In this document: positions 1 to 11,660 of the stretch, one piece after another | Layout: each line of letters starts with the position of its first letter | Position numbering within the stretch: position 1 is the stretch's first letter | NCBI GenBank assembly: GCA_003991915.1 | Contig: RQTK01000417.1 | Span: forward strand, 62,001 to 126,000 | DNA from: Elysia chlorotica | Lineage: Eukaryota > Mollusca > Gastropoda > Plakobranchidae | Length of the DNA: 64,000 nt | Direction of reading: 5' to 3' | Position numbers and translations under genes: made by a program | The notes under the pieces: generated by a model | The model's input: only the letters and a program-made list of their open reading frames with translations | Databases searched by the model: none | What the model was told of the DNA's origin: nothing

Positions 1-7
1 ATTTTCC

Positions 8-243
8 TCTTTATTTCACTAGTTTATACCTATACGAGCAAAGAGTAAAACACGTTGAATAACTTATGAGAAAACGGCATGGAAAGAAAAGTTATCGATG
101 CTGACATATTAATTTTATAAACCAAAAAAACAACAAGAAATGAATAACTTGGAACTTATGAACGTATGCACTCTATGGAGTAATAAGGAGAGAGGTGGCA
201 AGGGGGGCGGGTAGAGATGGTGATATTATTGGTTGATAAGGAA
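8..243 (+). repeat. 236-bp segmental duplication, copy A
   Basis: Nearly identical to 3588-3825 (offset about 3580). It begins with a TTTATTTC..CTAG..TATACCTATACG stretch and runs into the purine-rich GGAGAGAGATGGCAAGGGG minisatellite. Confidence 0.85.
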
Positions 244-450
244 GAAAATAGCAAGGGGCGGGAGAGATTGTATGGCAAGGGGACAGGGAGAGATGGTGAT
301 ATTATTGGTTATAAGGAAGGAGATGACGAGGGAAGGGGAGAGATTGTATGGCATGAGAGCGTGGAGAGATGGTGATATTATTGGTTGATAAGGAGGAAGT
401 TGACAAGGGGGCGGGGATGGATTGTATGGCAAGGGGACAGGATCTCCTTG
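180..450 (+). repeat. Purine-rich GGAGAGATGGCAAGGGG minisatellite (first block)
   Basis: Imperfect units of about 40 bp built from AGATGGTGATATTATTGGTT, GATAAGGAGG and GGCAAGGGG segments. The ORFs on the opposite strand here are repeat translations only. Confidence 0.75.
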
Positions 451-610
451 ATTGCACACTATCCATCTAACAAGTGCCGCGGAAAACTCCTTTTGATCGC
501 CTATTCAGGTAAATTGGACCAAAGATGCCTTCGGGATAACATCACAGCACCTTATGATTCATCGTAAAGCTTCTGATTCTTACATCTTTAAGCTAACCAA
601 AACGTTTTAC

Positions 611-937
<327 letters not shown>

Positions 938-2091
938 TAACTTTCCAACCTTGCACACGAACCAGAGAGCGCCACACATTTCATTTTAATAAGTATGGTG
1001 TTCATGAAATTCTTCAGCTACAGGTATTCAAGAACTCAATATTGCCAATGCCCATTATGGTCTCTTTGTGAATTCTGGGAGTACCTATCAACAAAATGTG
1101 ATTACCACTGTTTAATAACAATCATCTATGATCCCTTCTAAAACCAACTTTCCCACGTCGCAATGTGAGGCCTGGTTGCCTTGGAGAACCAATCTGGGAA
1201 TCAACTCAAATACAATCAGAGGTTATTTTGATCCGTTCTCATCAAAAGCGTTGCAAACAGTTCTTATTCCGTCGCCAGGAAACATCCCTTTATGTCCTGG
1301 CCGTGCATCTTTTTTTTAAACGCTTCACGCTTCATCATCGCATCACTGATGTCTACACAAAGGGTCCATGCAAACAATGTATCTGGTCGGTTACTTGAAA
1401 AAAAAAACCTTTAGATAACTTCATATCTTTCCAGGCAGAATGTAAGTTCCAGAAAGAATCGTCCTTCTTTGTTCCCCACTAATAACAGAAGAATCTAAAC
1501 TTTTCCTACTGATCTTTGACGTCTGAAAGATAAATCTGTGATACATTACCTATTTTAACCAACTTCCCTAACCTTCTTTGAAAGTGTCATCGTAAACTGC
1601 CATTTATCTTTCTCTATGGACTTCCTGACACCTTTGATGCTGGTCTGTGCTCTTATCCCTTTTATTTTTATTTTTAGTCGTTTTAGTTTTTGTGCTTTCC
1701 GTTCGACCTTATTACTTTTCCCTTTCAGTGTTTGTGTTTGTACATCAGATCAAAAGAGCGTTGGCGTGCCTAATAATTCATCCCTCGTGTTAAACCTTTT
1801 TGTGCTCTGTACATTCTGACATAGGGCGCTGGAGACGGGATTGACCTTTGCAAAGTACAGATCCCTACAGATGTAGATCCCCAAACATGCTAGAAAAAGG
1901 TTATAATCGAACCCAGTACAACTAATTAATATACTCCTGTTTGGTATGAGAAAATTACTACCCAATAATCTTGTTGACGAGAAATGCCGAAATAGTTTGT
2001 TTAATCCCCTATTTTTTTCCCATGAAAATGAAAATAAAAACAAAGACTAATGTACCTTTTCAGGGAAAATACAAAGCCCGAAAACAAATAC
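938..2091. other. Intergenic stretch, nothing recognised
   Basis: Unique AT-rich sequence with short open frames below 100 codons that lack domain features. No tRNA, SINE or splice-bounded exon was recognised. Confidence 0.5.
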
Positions 2092-2178
2092 ACGTACTAT
2101 TCTTCACTCTCATATTATGTGTATGACATTACCCACAGGCGCCTATGATATCTTCTTGACCAGTAAATCTGGACTTTT
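2092..2178 (+). repeat. 87-bp direct repeat, left copy flanking a SINE
   Basis: Identical over 87 bases to 2367-2453. Both begin ACGTACTATTC and end CTGGACTTTT. The SINE at 2179-2366 lies between them. Confidence 0.9.
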
Positions 2179-2366
2179 CACCTGTTCTGACCGGGGCTCC
2201 TCAATCCGATCGGCTAGAGACAGTAGTCATGGTATCCCCGCCCTGTCTCGTGTGTGGCAGCACATAAAATTGTCAGACGTCAGTCTTGGGGCCCGTCCAC
2301 AATATAGCCTATAAAGGGCTGCTGTTGGACGTTAAACCAACCCAACCAACCAACCAACAACCCATT
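2179..2366 (+). mobile_element. SINE body, plus orientation
   Basis: Carries the family core seen at several sites here: a GTCATGGTATCCCCGCCCTG block, GTGTGGCAGCACATAAAATT, CAGACGTC, GGGCCCGTCCACAATATAGC and TTGGACGTTAAAC, then a (CCAA)n-like tail. The tRNA-like head is missing or worn. Confidence 0.8.
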
Positions 2367-2453
2367 ACGTACTATTCTTCACTCTCATATTATGTGTATG
2401 ACATTACCCACAGGCGCCTATGATATCTTCTTGACCAGTAAATCTGGACTTTT
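2367..2453 (+). repeat. 87-bp direct repeat, right copy
   Basis: Partner of 2092-2178. It follows the SINE tail CCAACCAACAACCCATT. Confidence 0.9.
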
Positions 2454-2609
2454 TCGCTAGCCTAATACAAAAACTGTATTTTGAATAGGTATTCTTTTAC
2501 CTCGAGCTGATTACGAGAATCTTTTTCTCTTTTTAAAATTAAAATTCACTCTCTCGAGTTTCCTTTCGTTACAGTTTTATGCTGCTGTTCTGCTTACTTT
2601 TTGAGTGAG

Positions 2610-2620
2610 AACTCTGTCTC

Positions 2621-2653
<33 letters not shown>

Positions 2654-2670
2654 GTCTCTCTGTCTCTCTC

Positions 2671-2742
<72 letters not shown>

Positions 2743-2779
2743 TTCTATTTGCATTTTGTCTGATATCTCTGTCTCTCTA

Positions 2780-2834
<55 letters not shown>
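2610..2834 (+). repeat. (TC)n/(TCTG)n microsatellites
   Basis: Two long pyrimidine arrays (2610-2740 and 2766-2834) separated by a short unique spacer. Confidence 0.97.
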
Positions 2835-2837
<3 letters not shown>

Positions 2838-2839
2838 TT

Positions 2840-3587
2840 AGGCCTCTATCCTTTTTATGTATCCTGACTTAAAAGGAGCCACGTCTTAGTCAAATCACGG
2901 ACTATGGAGGTAGCCATTACTTTCTATGTATCGGATGTTTCAATGCGGACTGTATCATTAGCAAATCTCCACTAGGTCCCTTTTTAGCCTTTATTTTTCC
3001 TGCTTTCATTGAAGCTAAAATGTTCATTTCCTGCATAATACACATCACACAAATTCCGCAGAATATCTACTCGTATGTCGCAAAAACTGCGGGTATTCAG
3101 TTGTTTTCATGTTTTACCCCCGACATTCTGTGGCTCTGCTGGCACAACGTCGCCTCTGTATACATAGACTCTGTACAGAATACAACACCAACAACAAAAA
3201 CAACAACAGCAATAAAACCAACAGTTATAACAACACCAGTAACAACAACAACAACAACAACAACAAGAGCAAGAACAAACAAATAACAATATAAGAAATA
3301 GTTAATTATACTGGGTTTTAAAGAAAACGAAAACAAAAAATACCGTGTAATTCTTTAAGAACATCTTACCTTCTGCTCATACTTGTTTCAAAATAAAAAA
3401 GATGCGAAAGCAACTTCAGTAACGGAGAGAAAACGTACCACGTAGGAGCGTCTCGCACAAAATGAATTACGGGCATTGTCCTCGTTAATCTTAGAAACGT
3501 ACTTTTAAGTACATGTATATCAACCTGAGGAACTACCTTTAGAGGTCATTAGAACGGTCTGAAAGTTTCTGGTAGCCGATTGTCATC
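2840..3587. other. Intergenic stretch with an AAC-rich tract
   Basis: Mostly unique. AAC/AACA trinucleotide-rich DNA at 3180-3290 explains the poly-Val, poly-Asn and poly-Cys open frames. No gene recognised. Confidence 0.55.
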
Positions 3588-3825
3588 TTTATTTCTCTAG
3601 TGTATACCTATACGAGCAAAGAGTAAAACACGTTGAATAACTTATGAGAAAACGGCATGGAAAGAAAAGTTATCGATGCTGACATATTAATTTTATAAAC
3701 CAAAAAAACAACAAGAAATGAATAACTTGGAACTTATGAACGTATGCACTCTATGGAGTAATAAGGAGAGAGATGGCAAGGGGGGCGGGTAGAGATGGTG
3801 ATATTATTGGTTGATAAGGAGGGAG
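3588..3825 (+). repeat. 236-bp segmental duplication, copy B
   Basis: Matches 8-243 with only a few differences and is followed by the expanded minisatellite to 4341. Confidence 0.85.
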
Positions 3826-4341
3826 ATAGCAAGGGGCGGGTAGAGATGGTGATATTATTGGTTGATAAGGAGGGATATAGCAAGGGGCGGGAGAGATGGG
3901 GATACTATCGATTGATAAGGAAGGAGATGACAAGGGGTGGGAGAGATGGCAAGGGACGGGGAGAGATTATATGGCAAGGGGACAGGAAGAGAGAGTGAGA
4001 TAAGGGGTAGATAAGGAGATAATTATATGGCAAGGGGTGGAGATAGAAAGTGAGATAAGGCATAAATATAGAGAGAAATGACAAGAGAGAGGGGAGATAA
4101 GTAATTAATAAGGAGAGAGATGGCAAGAGAGAAAGGGTAAGATAAGGCATTAATAAGGACAGAAATGACACAAGAAAGAGGGGGGAGACAAGTCATTAAT
4201 AAGGAGAGAGATGGCAAGAGAGAAAGGGTAAGATAAGGCATTAATAAGGAGAGAGATGGCAAGAGAGAGAGGGGGAGATACGTCATTTATAAGGAGAGAT
4301 GGCAAGAGAGAGGGGGAGATAAGTCATCAATAAGGAGAGAT
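3765..4341 (+). repeat. Purine-rich GGAGAGATGGCAAG minisatellite (second block)
   Basis: About 575 bp of imperfect units of roughly 35-50 bp. The early units resemble the first block; the later ones carry GATAAGTCATTAATAAGGAG and GATAAGGCATTAATAAGGA. All ORFs on either strand are repeat shadows. Confidence 0.85.
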
Positions 4342-4648
4342 CACTTGCATCAAGTAAATCCAGCAGGAATACGTGCTTGTTCATCTCCTTCTCGCCAACG
4401 CATCATTCACGCAGCAAGGCCGTCTGAAACATCGTGTACTTTGTTCATTTTAAACTTTTTTTCCTTTAATTACTGGGAAAAGAGATTATGTGTAATGCTT
4501 AAACTCAGTAATAAGACAAACGTATGGAAAAACCATAAAGAAATTACATGTTTTTAAAGCAACAACAAAATTTCGTAATTAATATCAGGCTCTTGGCCAT
4601 GCCATCTCTCCTTATTGATGACTTATCTCCCCCTCTCTCTTGCCATCT
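4297..4648. repeat. 45-bp perfect inverted repeat flanking a 262-bp spacer
   Basis: 4297-4341 is the exact reverse complement of 4604-4648. The arms are minisatellite units; the spacer is unique DNA with a 70-codon open frame of no known type. Confidence 0.88.
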
Positions 4649-6343
4649 TGGTCTGTCTGGTTGCAACTTTTCTGCTGCCGCTGGGTGAATTGCATGTTAG
4701 AGACTGTGCGCGTACATGAACCAGCGAAACCAAAGATGGAAAATATGCATAAGAATATTTCCCTCATGTTTCACTCTGAAATTATATTTGCTAGATGTCA
4801 GACAGCATGGGATTGCCCACTTGGTTATCAGTTCGTAAATTTCTCAAAATGCATTGATGAAAACCAAAACGAAAGAATATCATGACTATATCTATGGAGC
4901 TCTGCGGGAAACAAAACCACACTAACACAGTAAATAACCGTTGGCGCTGAGAAATCAATTATTTTCTTCTTATAAACGTAAAACAGTTATATAGAAATTG
5001 TAATGCACACACATACACACACATCATTATGGTGATGGATATTTCTATCGGTTACAGGACAACATTGAGACCAACGGTTTATCTTTAGTGATAATGTTGT
5101 CAATACAACTTGTTCAACGGGACTGGTGCTGAAATACACTGCAATCAAATTTTACTCACGCCACACTGCTCTTTGCTGGCAAGGGTTACTCACCACCGTA
5201 AAGCTCCTTGCCCCTCACTCGAACAAAGAAAAGGCAGCGCCTTCGCAAGAAATTGGAGGTAATTCAATATTGTTTTCTCTAAGCAATAAAACCGCGGAAG
5301 GGACAGGCGGTGTGTTTATTTCTCTAAAGCTGATTGCACAGATGAAAGCAGGAGACGCCTCAAGAACTCGAGATTGGACAGTCCGAGATTTCCTGGAAGC
5401 TAACAACAGAAAAAAAAAAAAAAAGACTGGGAGAAAACAGGGCAGGAAAGTTCTTTAAATAGACTCACTCTCTCACCAGGGTGCCGTCTAGACTAGAAAG
5501 AGAGTCAAAAGAAAAGGGCCAGTCGAAAACAGAAATCTAGATCTAGGGGAGACTTTTTATTTGGAGCTTTGAGCAAGGCGAAAGAACAACCAACAGAAAA
5601 AAACGACAACACTGTGAAAGTGATCTTGATAATTAGACAATTGTATGAAAAACAAAAATTAAAAGACAACGAAGAAAACAGGTCATCTATGTAGAAATCA
5701 TGTGTTAAAAGCGTGAAAGTGCGGAAGATTGTTTAAAATAATAATTATTTTGTTATCTTTCTGGTGTTTGAGAAAACTAATTTCATTTTGTTAAACCTAC
5801 GATCGTTTCCTTTCTTTTACAAAGGTCCAGTCCAGGTAAAAAATGCGAGGGATTTTCTCAAGAAACGAAACTTGAAGATCACCAGGGTATGACATCTTGT
5901 ATGTTCTTCTTAAACATTAGGTAAACTCACCATGTTATCTTTCTAATGATCCAAACGGATGAATACACTTACTGCGGAAAAGAAATTTTTTTTTTTACTT
6001 TTCCAGGCCTTTTGTGCAAAAGAAGGTCGATATTGAGAATTATTATATGTTTAAAGAGTTCGCGCCCAAAGCCTATGTTAACCACTTGTGCTTGGTTCAT
6101 CCTGATTGTCTCACGATGGTGATTATCTTCTAGACATTTCAGCCAGTATAGTTTGATACGAATACTGATTTAGCTTTAATAGTTAATAGTAGAAGTAAAA
6201 AAAAATAAAGCTCTAGCTTTTCTCAGGCTATCTATCTCGATTGGGATTTTCTTAATTCAATTTTTAGAGTGAAGGGTTCAGAATATCCAACGCTTAGACA
6301 TATCTGTTACTTAGTATAATATTATTCAGAAGGTTTTCTCCCT
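4649..6343. other. Intergenic stretch, no gene assigned
   Basis: Two open frames were considered (4640-4885 and 5126-5458). The first has CPLGYQF..KCIDENQ, reminiscent of an EGF-like repeat, but no flanking splice sites. The second has no recognisable features. Confidence 0.4.
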
Positions 6344-6646
6344 CTCTCTCCCCTTCTCTCTCTAAACAACAACAACAACAACAAACAACAAAACAACGAC
6401 GACGACGACGACGACGACAGAACAACAGCAATGATTTGGACAAAGGACAGTAACCAGTTTTGATACGTGTTAGCTGAACGTTACTTCACAAAGGCCATAC
6501 GGGCTGATGGCCCTCTAATGAGGAGTGTAGCGTTCAGATGCATTGTCAGAGCTGCACCGCTTGAGATAGCGGGCATAGAAAAAAGTAATGTATTTTTATG
6601 CGAGAGCCGGTTATATATATATTATATACAAATGTAATAGATCGGT

Positions 6647-6719
<73 letters not shown>

Positions 6720-6725
6720 AGGGGG
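6344..6725. repeat. Microsatellite cluster (TC, AAC/GAC, GA)
   Basis: (CTCT)n near 6344-6362, (AAC)n then (GAC)n at 6368-6420, and (GA)n at 6646-6716 followed by a G run. Confidence 0.95.
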
Positions 6726-7299
6726 GGGGTAGAGGTAGAGAAATAAACAAGTTTGATATGGGAGAGAAACAAACAGGGGCATAGGAAAACAAGACAGAGA
6801 AAGATAGGGAGGGAGAGAGAGAGGGAAACATCAAGAGAGCTAGAGAGAGGCGGAGAGAGAAAAAGGGGTTAACTCTTTCCTGTTGATCTCCCAAAAATGA
6901 ATTTTGAACTTTATATCGAATTGCGTGTTTTGCCCAATATAGCTCTAGATGGTACCTGTGTTTTATAATTATAGTGGTGAAAAACTTGCGTTCAAAACTA
7001 GTCTAATTCCCTGGCGATGCCTAAAGATTAAACAACTCAGCGGGTATTTAAACTTCCCTGCCAAATAAATAAGCTGTTTATATCCTCTCGAGTTAATCGA
7101 GTCTGCCCGACTTCAAGCGGCCGACCATGATTTACGCCTGGCCTGGCTTCCACCAACAACACACCTTCCCTATGTTATCGTTTTGTGGGTTTTTGTTGTT
7201 TCGTTTTTTAATATTATCTCTTAAATCAGTTTGGTAAAAACCATTTTTTAGAGCACTTGTTTGTATTCTTATTCATCTCTCTGTTCTTATCTCTATATT

Positions 7300-7323
7300 T
7301 CCCCCCCCCCCCTCTCTCTCTCT

Positions 7324-7374
<51 letters not shown>
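7300..7374 (+). repeat. C run and (TC)n microsatellite
   Basis: A poly-C tract at about 7301-7312, then (TC)n to 7372. Confidence 0.95.
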
Positions 7375-7595
7375 GCTCAATTTAGCTCTATCTCTCGTTC
7401 ACTATCTATTTCTCTTTTTCTATTTATTCCCCTCTATCATTATCTTTTATCTTGCCATCTATTCATCTATCTCAATCGATAATTCGCTCAATTTAGCTCT
7501 ATCTCTCGTTCACAATCTATTTCTCTTTTTCTATTTATTCGCCGATATTATTATCTTTTATCTTGCCATCTATTCACCTATCTCAATCTATCTAT
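7375..7595 (+). repeat. Tandem duplication, unit about 113 bp
   Basis: GCTCAATTTAGCTCTATCTC begins both 7375-7480 and 7489-7595; the two units differ at only a few sites. Confidence 0.85.
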
Positions 7596-8240
7596 CTACC
7601 ATATCACATATCAATCAATTAATCAACTAACTGATTAATCAATCAATTAATCAAGTAATTGATCAACCAAGCGATCAATATGCCAATTTATCTAGATACG
7701 TTATTATGTTAGTTTATTTATCCCTTATTGGACTTCATATTCGCATCTCACAGGGCTGCACAATATCCCCCCCCCCCCCTAAAAAAACACCAACAACAAA
7801 AACCTCTTCTGTCTACTAATTTAGCTAAGCAATTGGTGGTTAAAAACAAAGTTTGCGGGTGTCCCAAATGCAATTATGTCACTACATCGATAACAATAAT
7901 GAACAGATCACTGGTCCCAAAGACAATCGACTTTAAACTGGTGATATAATAATAACATGCCTTTAAAGTTATAAACGCCGATTACGAAGTTTTATTGAAT
8001 TTTTTAGAAGTTTTAAGCGAGATAACATGGCCAACACCCCTTAAGGTTACTGGTGAGCGTGTTGGATGGTTGATTATTTCTGTCACTGACATGGTATGTC
8101 AACTGCAAAAGCAGACTAGAAAAAGTTTAGCAAAGATTGTGCTTCTTTACAAAATTAAGATTTTTGGAGAAAAATTTAGTTGTGGTTAGAGAAAGATATA
8201 AGAGGGCTAAGAGACGAAGGGAAAAAAAATCTCCTCTTTT
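7596..8240. other. Intergenic stretch with degenerate AATC/ATCA repeats
   Basis: 7600-7680 is rich in short TCAATCAATTAATCAA units. The remainder is unique with no gene recognised. Confidence 0.5.
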
Positions 8241-8242
8241 GC

Positions 8243-8243
8243 G

Positions 8244-8276
<33 letters not shown>

Positions 8277-8345
8277 TCTTTCTCTCTCTCTCCTTTTTCT
8301 TTGTCTGTCAGTCTGTCTGTCTGTCTGTCTCTGTCTCTCTCTCTC

Positions 8346-8389
<44 letters not shown>

Positions 8390-8421
8390 TCTCTTTAATT
8401 TCTCTCATTTCTCTCATTGGC

Positions 8422-8494
<73 letters not shown>

Positions 8495-8500
8495 GNNNNN

Positions 8501-8549
<49 letters not shown>

Positions 8550-8605
8550 TTCTCTCTCTTTAATTTCTTTCATTTCTCTCTCTCACTATATATATATATA
8601 TATTC
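8243..8605 (+). repeat. Compound (TC)n/(TCTG)n/(TA)n array with small gap
   Basis: A (TCTG)n block at 8420-8495 runs into five N (8496-8500), then (TC)n and (TA)n to about 8604. Array length may be misassembled. Confidence 0.95.
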
Positions 8606-9325
8606 ATATATTCCTTTTTCTCATGTTTGATCTCACAGTAAATTCTCTTTACCGCCTGTGTGATTCATTTGCGTTTTTAACAATTAATTAGTTAACCAGT
8701 TACTTAGTTACTTCAAAGGCATGCGTGTCAAAAGCCAGATGATAACGAGGTTGTATATAGCGTGGGTCTCCAAATGCGATCTCTGACAAGTAACATCGAT
8801 AATTGAAATTCCGTAGCTTAGACCTATTGATTTTACTGCGGGTTTGCTGTTTATGCAGAGTTGACAACTGCACATTAAAAAAGCGTGTTTGTACGCAGTT
8901 CTTTATGCATTTTGTTTGCACACATTTATACATTTCCCTGTCTGATTGGGTTGGCAGCAGTGTTTACGGTGCGCTCCGCTGCGTGCTTTGTAATGGCGTG
9001 GAGTCGTAAGTACAATAATGCAGTAACTTATAACGCATCGAAGCCTACCACTGGCACAGTTATCTTAATACGTGGCGTAAGCTTTATCACAACGTTGAAC
9101 GTATGGTACGAGGTGACAATTTGGAGCGTGCTGAAAGCTCAACGATGCACAACAACGCACAATACTGTCGATTCAACCAGCATTGGCTTTCCTGTCTGCC
9201 TTTGACGAACAATTATTCATTTCTATGATAGGTGGAAACAGCAAAATGGATACCGCCGCAAAGCACAATGAAATATAGAGGAAATAAATAGATAATCCAT
9301 GAATGTATCTGTCGATTAAAAAAAT
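8606..9325. other. Intergenic stretch, nothing recognised
   Basis: Open frames at 8803-9009 and 8885-9205 overlap in different frames and show no domain, signal peptide or splice support. Confidence 0.45.
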
Positions 9326-9326
9326 C

Positions 9327-9334
9327 TATCTATC

Positions 9335-9385
<51 letters not shown>

Positions 9386-9682
9386 ATTTGTCTGTCTGTC
9401 TGTCTATCCATCCATCCATCCATCCATCCATCCATCCATCCATCCATCCATCCATCCATCCATCCATCCATCCATCCATCCATCCATCCATCCATCCATC
9501 CATCCATCCATCCATCCATCCATCCATCCATCCATCCATCCATCCATCCATCCATCCATCCATCCATCCATCCATCCATCCATCCATCCATCCATCCATC
9601 CATCCATCCATCCATCCATCCATCCATCCATCCATTTATCTATCTATTTATTTATCTATCTACCTATCTACCTATCTATCTG

Positions 9683-9752
<70 letters not shown>

Positions 9753-9756
9753 AATT
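9327..9756 (+). repeat. Compound tetranucleotide array (TATC)n-(CATC)n-(TATC)n
   Basis: A central, essentially pure (CATC)n of about 230 bp (9404-9634) is flanked by (TATC)n on both sides and a few GTCT units. All ORFs (IHPS, MDGW and similar) are repeat translations. Confidence 0.98.
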
Positions 9757-11349
9757 TATCTCTTTTTAACCCACCCACCTATCTGGATAACTATCCTTGC
9801 GCCCATTTCAATTTTGCTAGATTCAATAGCTTGCCTGGTATGTTTTTCGTTTCTTCACCTCCACAAACATATCAAAACAAATTCTTCCCCGTCGGCTTGC
9901 CCAACATTCTAGTTCGCTCAACCCGCTTCAACCTGACTACTTTCCTCCAATTTCCTGGATACCAGCAGCTGCTCTGCACTACAGAGCACCACTCTAGATT
10001 TGTTTGTCTCAATGAACCAAGGCCTAGCACTCCACGCACACAAACCATCTACGCTCCAATCTAAGTGTTTAAGAATGGTGAGAAATCTCAAGAGATTAAA
10101 GGATGCGCTTTGGAATAATAATAAAAAAAACAACAACAAACAAACAGTACATTATTTTAGTCATTCACTTCCAAACAGTTACTCTGATTGAAGCGACCTT
10201 TCCCTCTCACCGCGCAGAATACTAAGAGAAGAAAATGAAACATTCGTTGTCTGGCTTCTGGTTCCGGTAATTTCCTCTCCATTTCATGTCATCACCCTCT
10301 TATATGGCTGTGTATGTAGTTTGATAATACATGTAGTAATGTGATAAAAAACGAAGACAAACGAACGCACGCTATACTGTTTAGATTCTTGTTTAACACG
10401 AAGAGTTAGGTGCATCTGTGTGATTATTATAGTCTAGATTATTAAAAAGTATTATGGTTGTTTGTAAGAACTAGAGAAACAGATAATGAACGAAATAAAA
10501 CGAAAGATGATTTTAAGTAAAAGTGAACTTAAAAGAAAGCACCATTGCAGTCATCAACTCAAGAAAACAACGTTCTATTTTTACATAACAAAACATGGGA
10601 GAGATACTTAAAAATAGATTTTGATTATTTAGCCGGGTAGATAACAATTACTGCATTATAACGTTGATCATTCTGTTTATCTATGTATTTGAAAAACTGA
10701 TTTAAAGTCTTTTAAAAAAAACAACAACAACGAAATAATATAGAGCTAAACAATACCAACAACGCCAAACTGTTTAGATTTTCTTTTGTCTTCAAAATGT
10801 ATATAAGTTGTATATAAGTATTGTTTCAGCGCGATGCAGTATTGGAAAGATAAAGTAAACCAGATCTCTGCTTCAAATTGGAATCTTAACAGTCGCTTAT
10901 GTTATGTCTGAAGATAAGAATTCTATAGAACACTCTGTTGTCTAGAGTGAAAAATCACCGTGCTATTTTAGAATAGACATCTCATATTAAAAAAAAGAAG
11001 CTGGGAACAGTCTCTACCTAGATTCGTGCTGCTGGAGTACCGAGTCTAGAAACCTCTTCAATTTGCAAATCGAATCGAATGTGCTTTCATCTGATTTTAG
11101 CGTCCTCCTCATTGGTGGCGGCTACGTGAGAAGACGGAATCTCAGCTTGAGGCTAAGGAATTAAATTCCCAGAGGAATCTAGAGGTCCCTGGGAAGGGTC
11201 AAGGTTTTTCTCCATAGTTCTGTCCATGACCATCACTAAGTTGCGACATAAAGTTTTGTTTGGAGAAGCGGACGTATAAAGTAAAGAGGCGGATACTTGT
11301 AAACTTCGATAAAAGATAAAAACAGGAGAGGCGAACAATCAGAAAGGGG

Positions 11350-11350
<1 letters not shown>
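9757..11350. other. Intergenic stretch, nothing recognised
   Basis: AT-rich unique DNA. Short frames such as 9918-10139 (minus) have no recognisable features. Confidence 0.45.
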
Positions 11351-11356
<6 letters not shown>

Positions 11357-11402
<46 letters not shown>

Positions 11403-11660
11403 ACATACATACATACAGACATACATACAGACAGACAGGCAGAAAGACAAACAAAAAGACAGACAGAGACAGAGGGACAAAGACAGACAGACAGGTAGAC
11501 AGACAGAAAAGCACAGAGAGAGAGAGGACTTTGTTGCAAAGAATAAGACACACAGAGAGACCGACAAGTACAGAGACACAGAGAGGAGAGTGACACAGAG
11601 AGTAAGAGACGTGGATAGACCGAAAGAGAGGGAAGGGGAGGAGGAGAGAGACATAGAGAG
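11357..11660 (+). repeat. (GA)n, (ACAT)n and (ACAG)n purine-rich cluster
   Basis: (GA)n at 11357-11399, (ATAC)n at 11400-11430, then ACAGACAG-rich degenerate repeats. The long minus-strand frame at 11199-11699 is a repeat shadow. Confidence 0.9.

Noticed and set aside
8137-8691. 184-codon frame of Ser/Leu and Cys/Val repeats
   Set aside because: Translation of (TC)n and (TCTG)n crossing an N gap.
9303-10064. 253-codon open frame rich in HPSI
   Set aside because: More than half is a tetranucleotide array, which stays open because four-base units give a 12-base period without stops; the C-terminal part has no recognisable feature.
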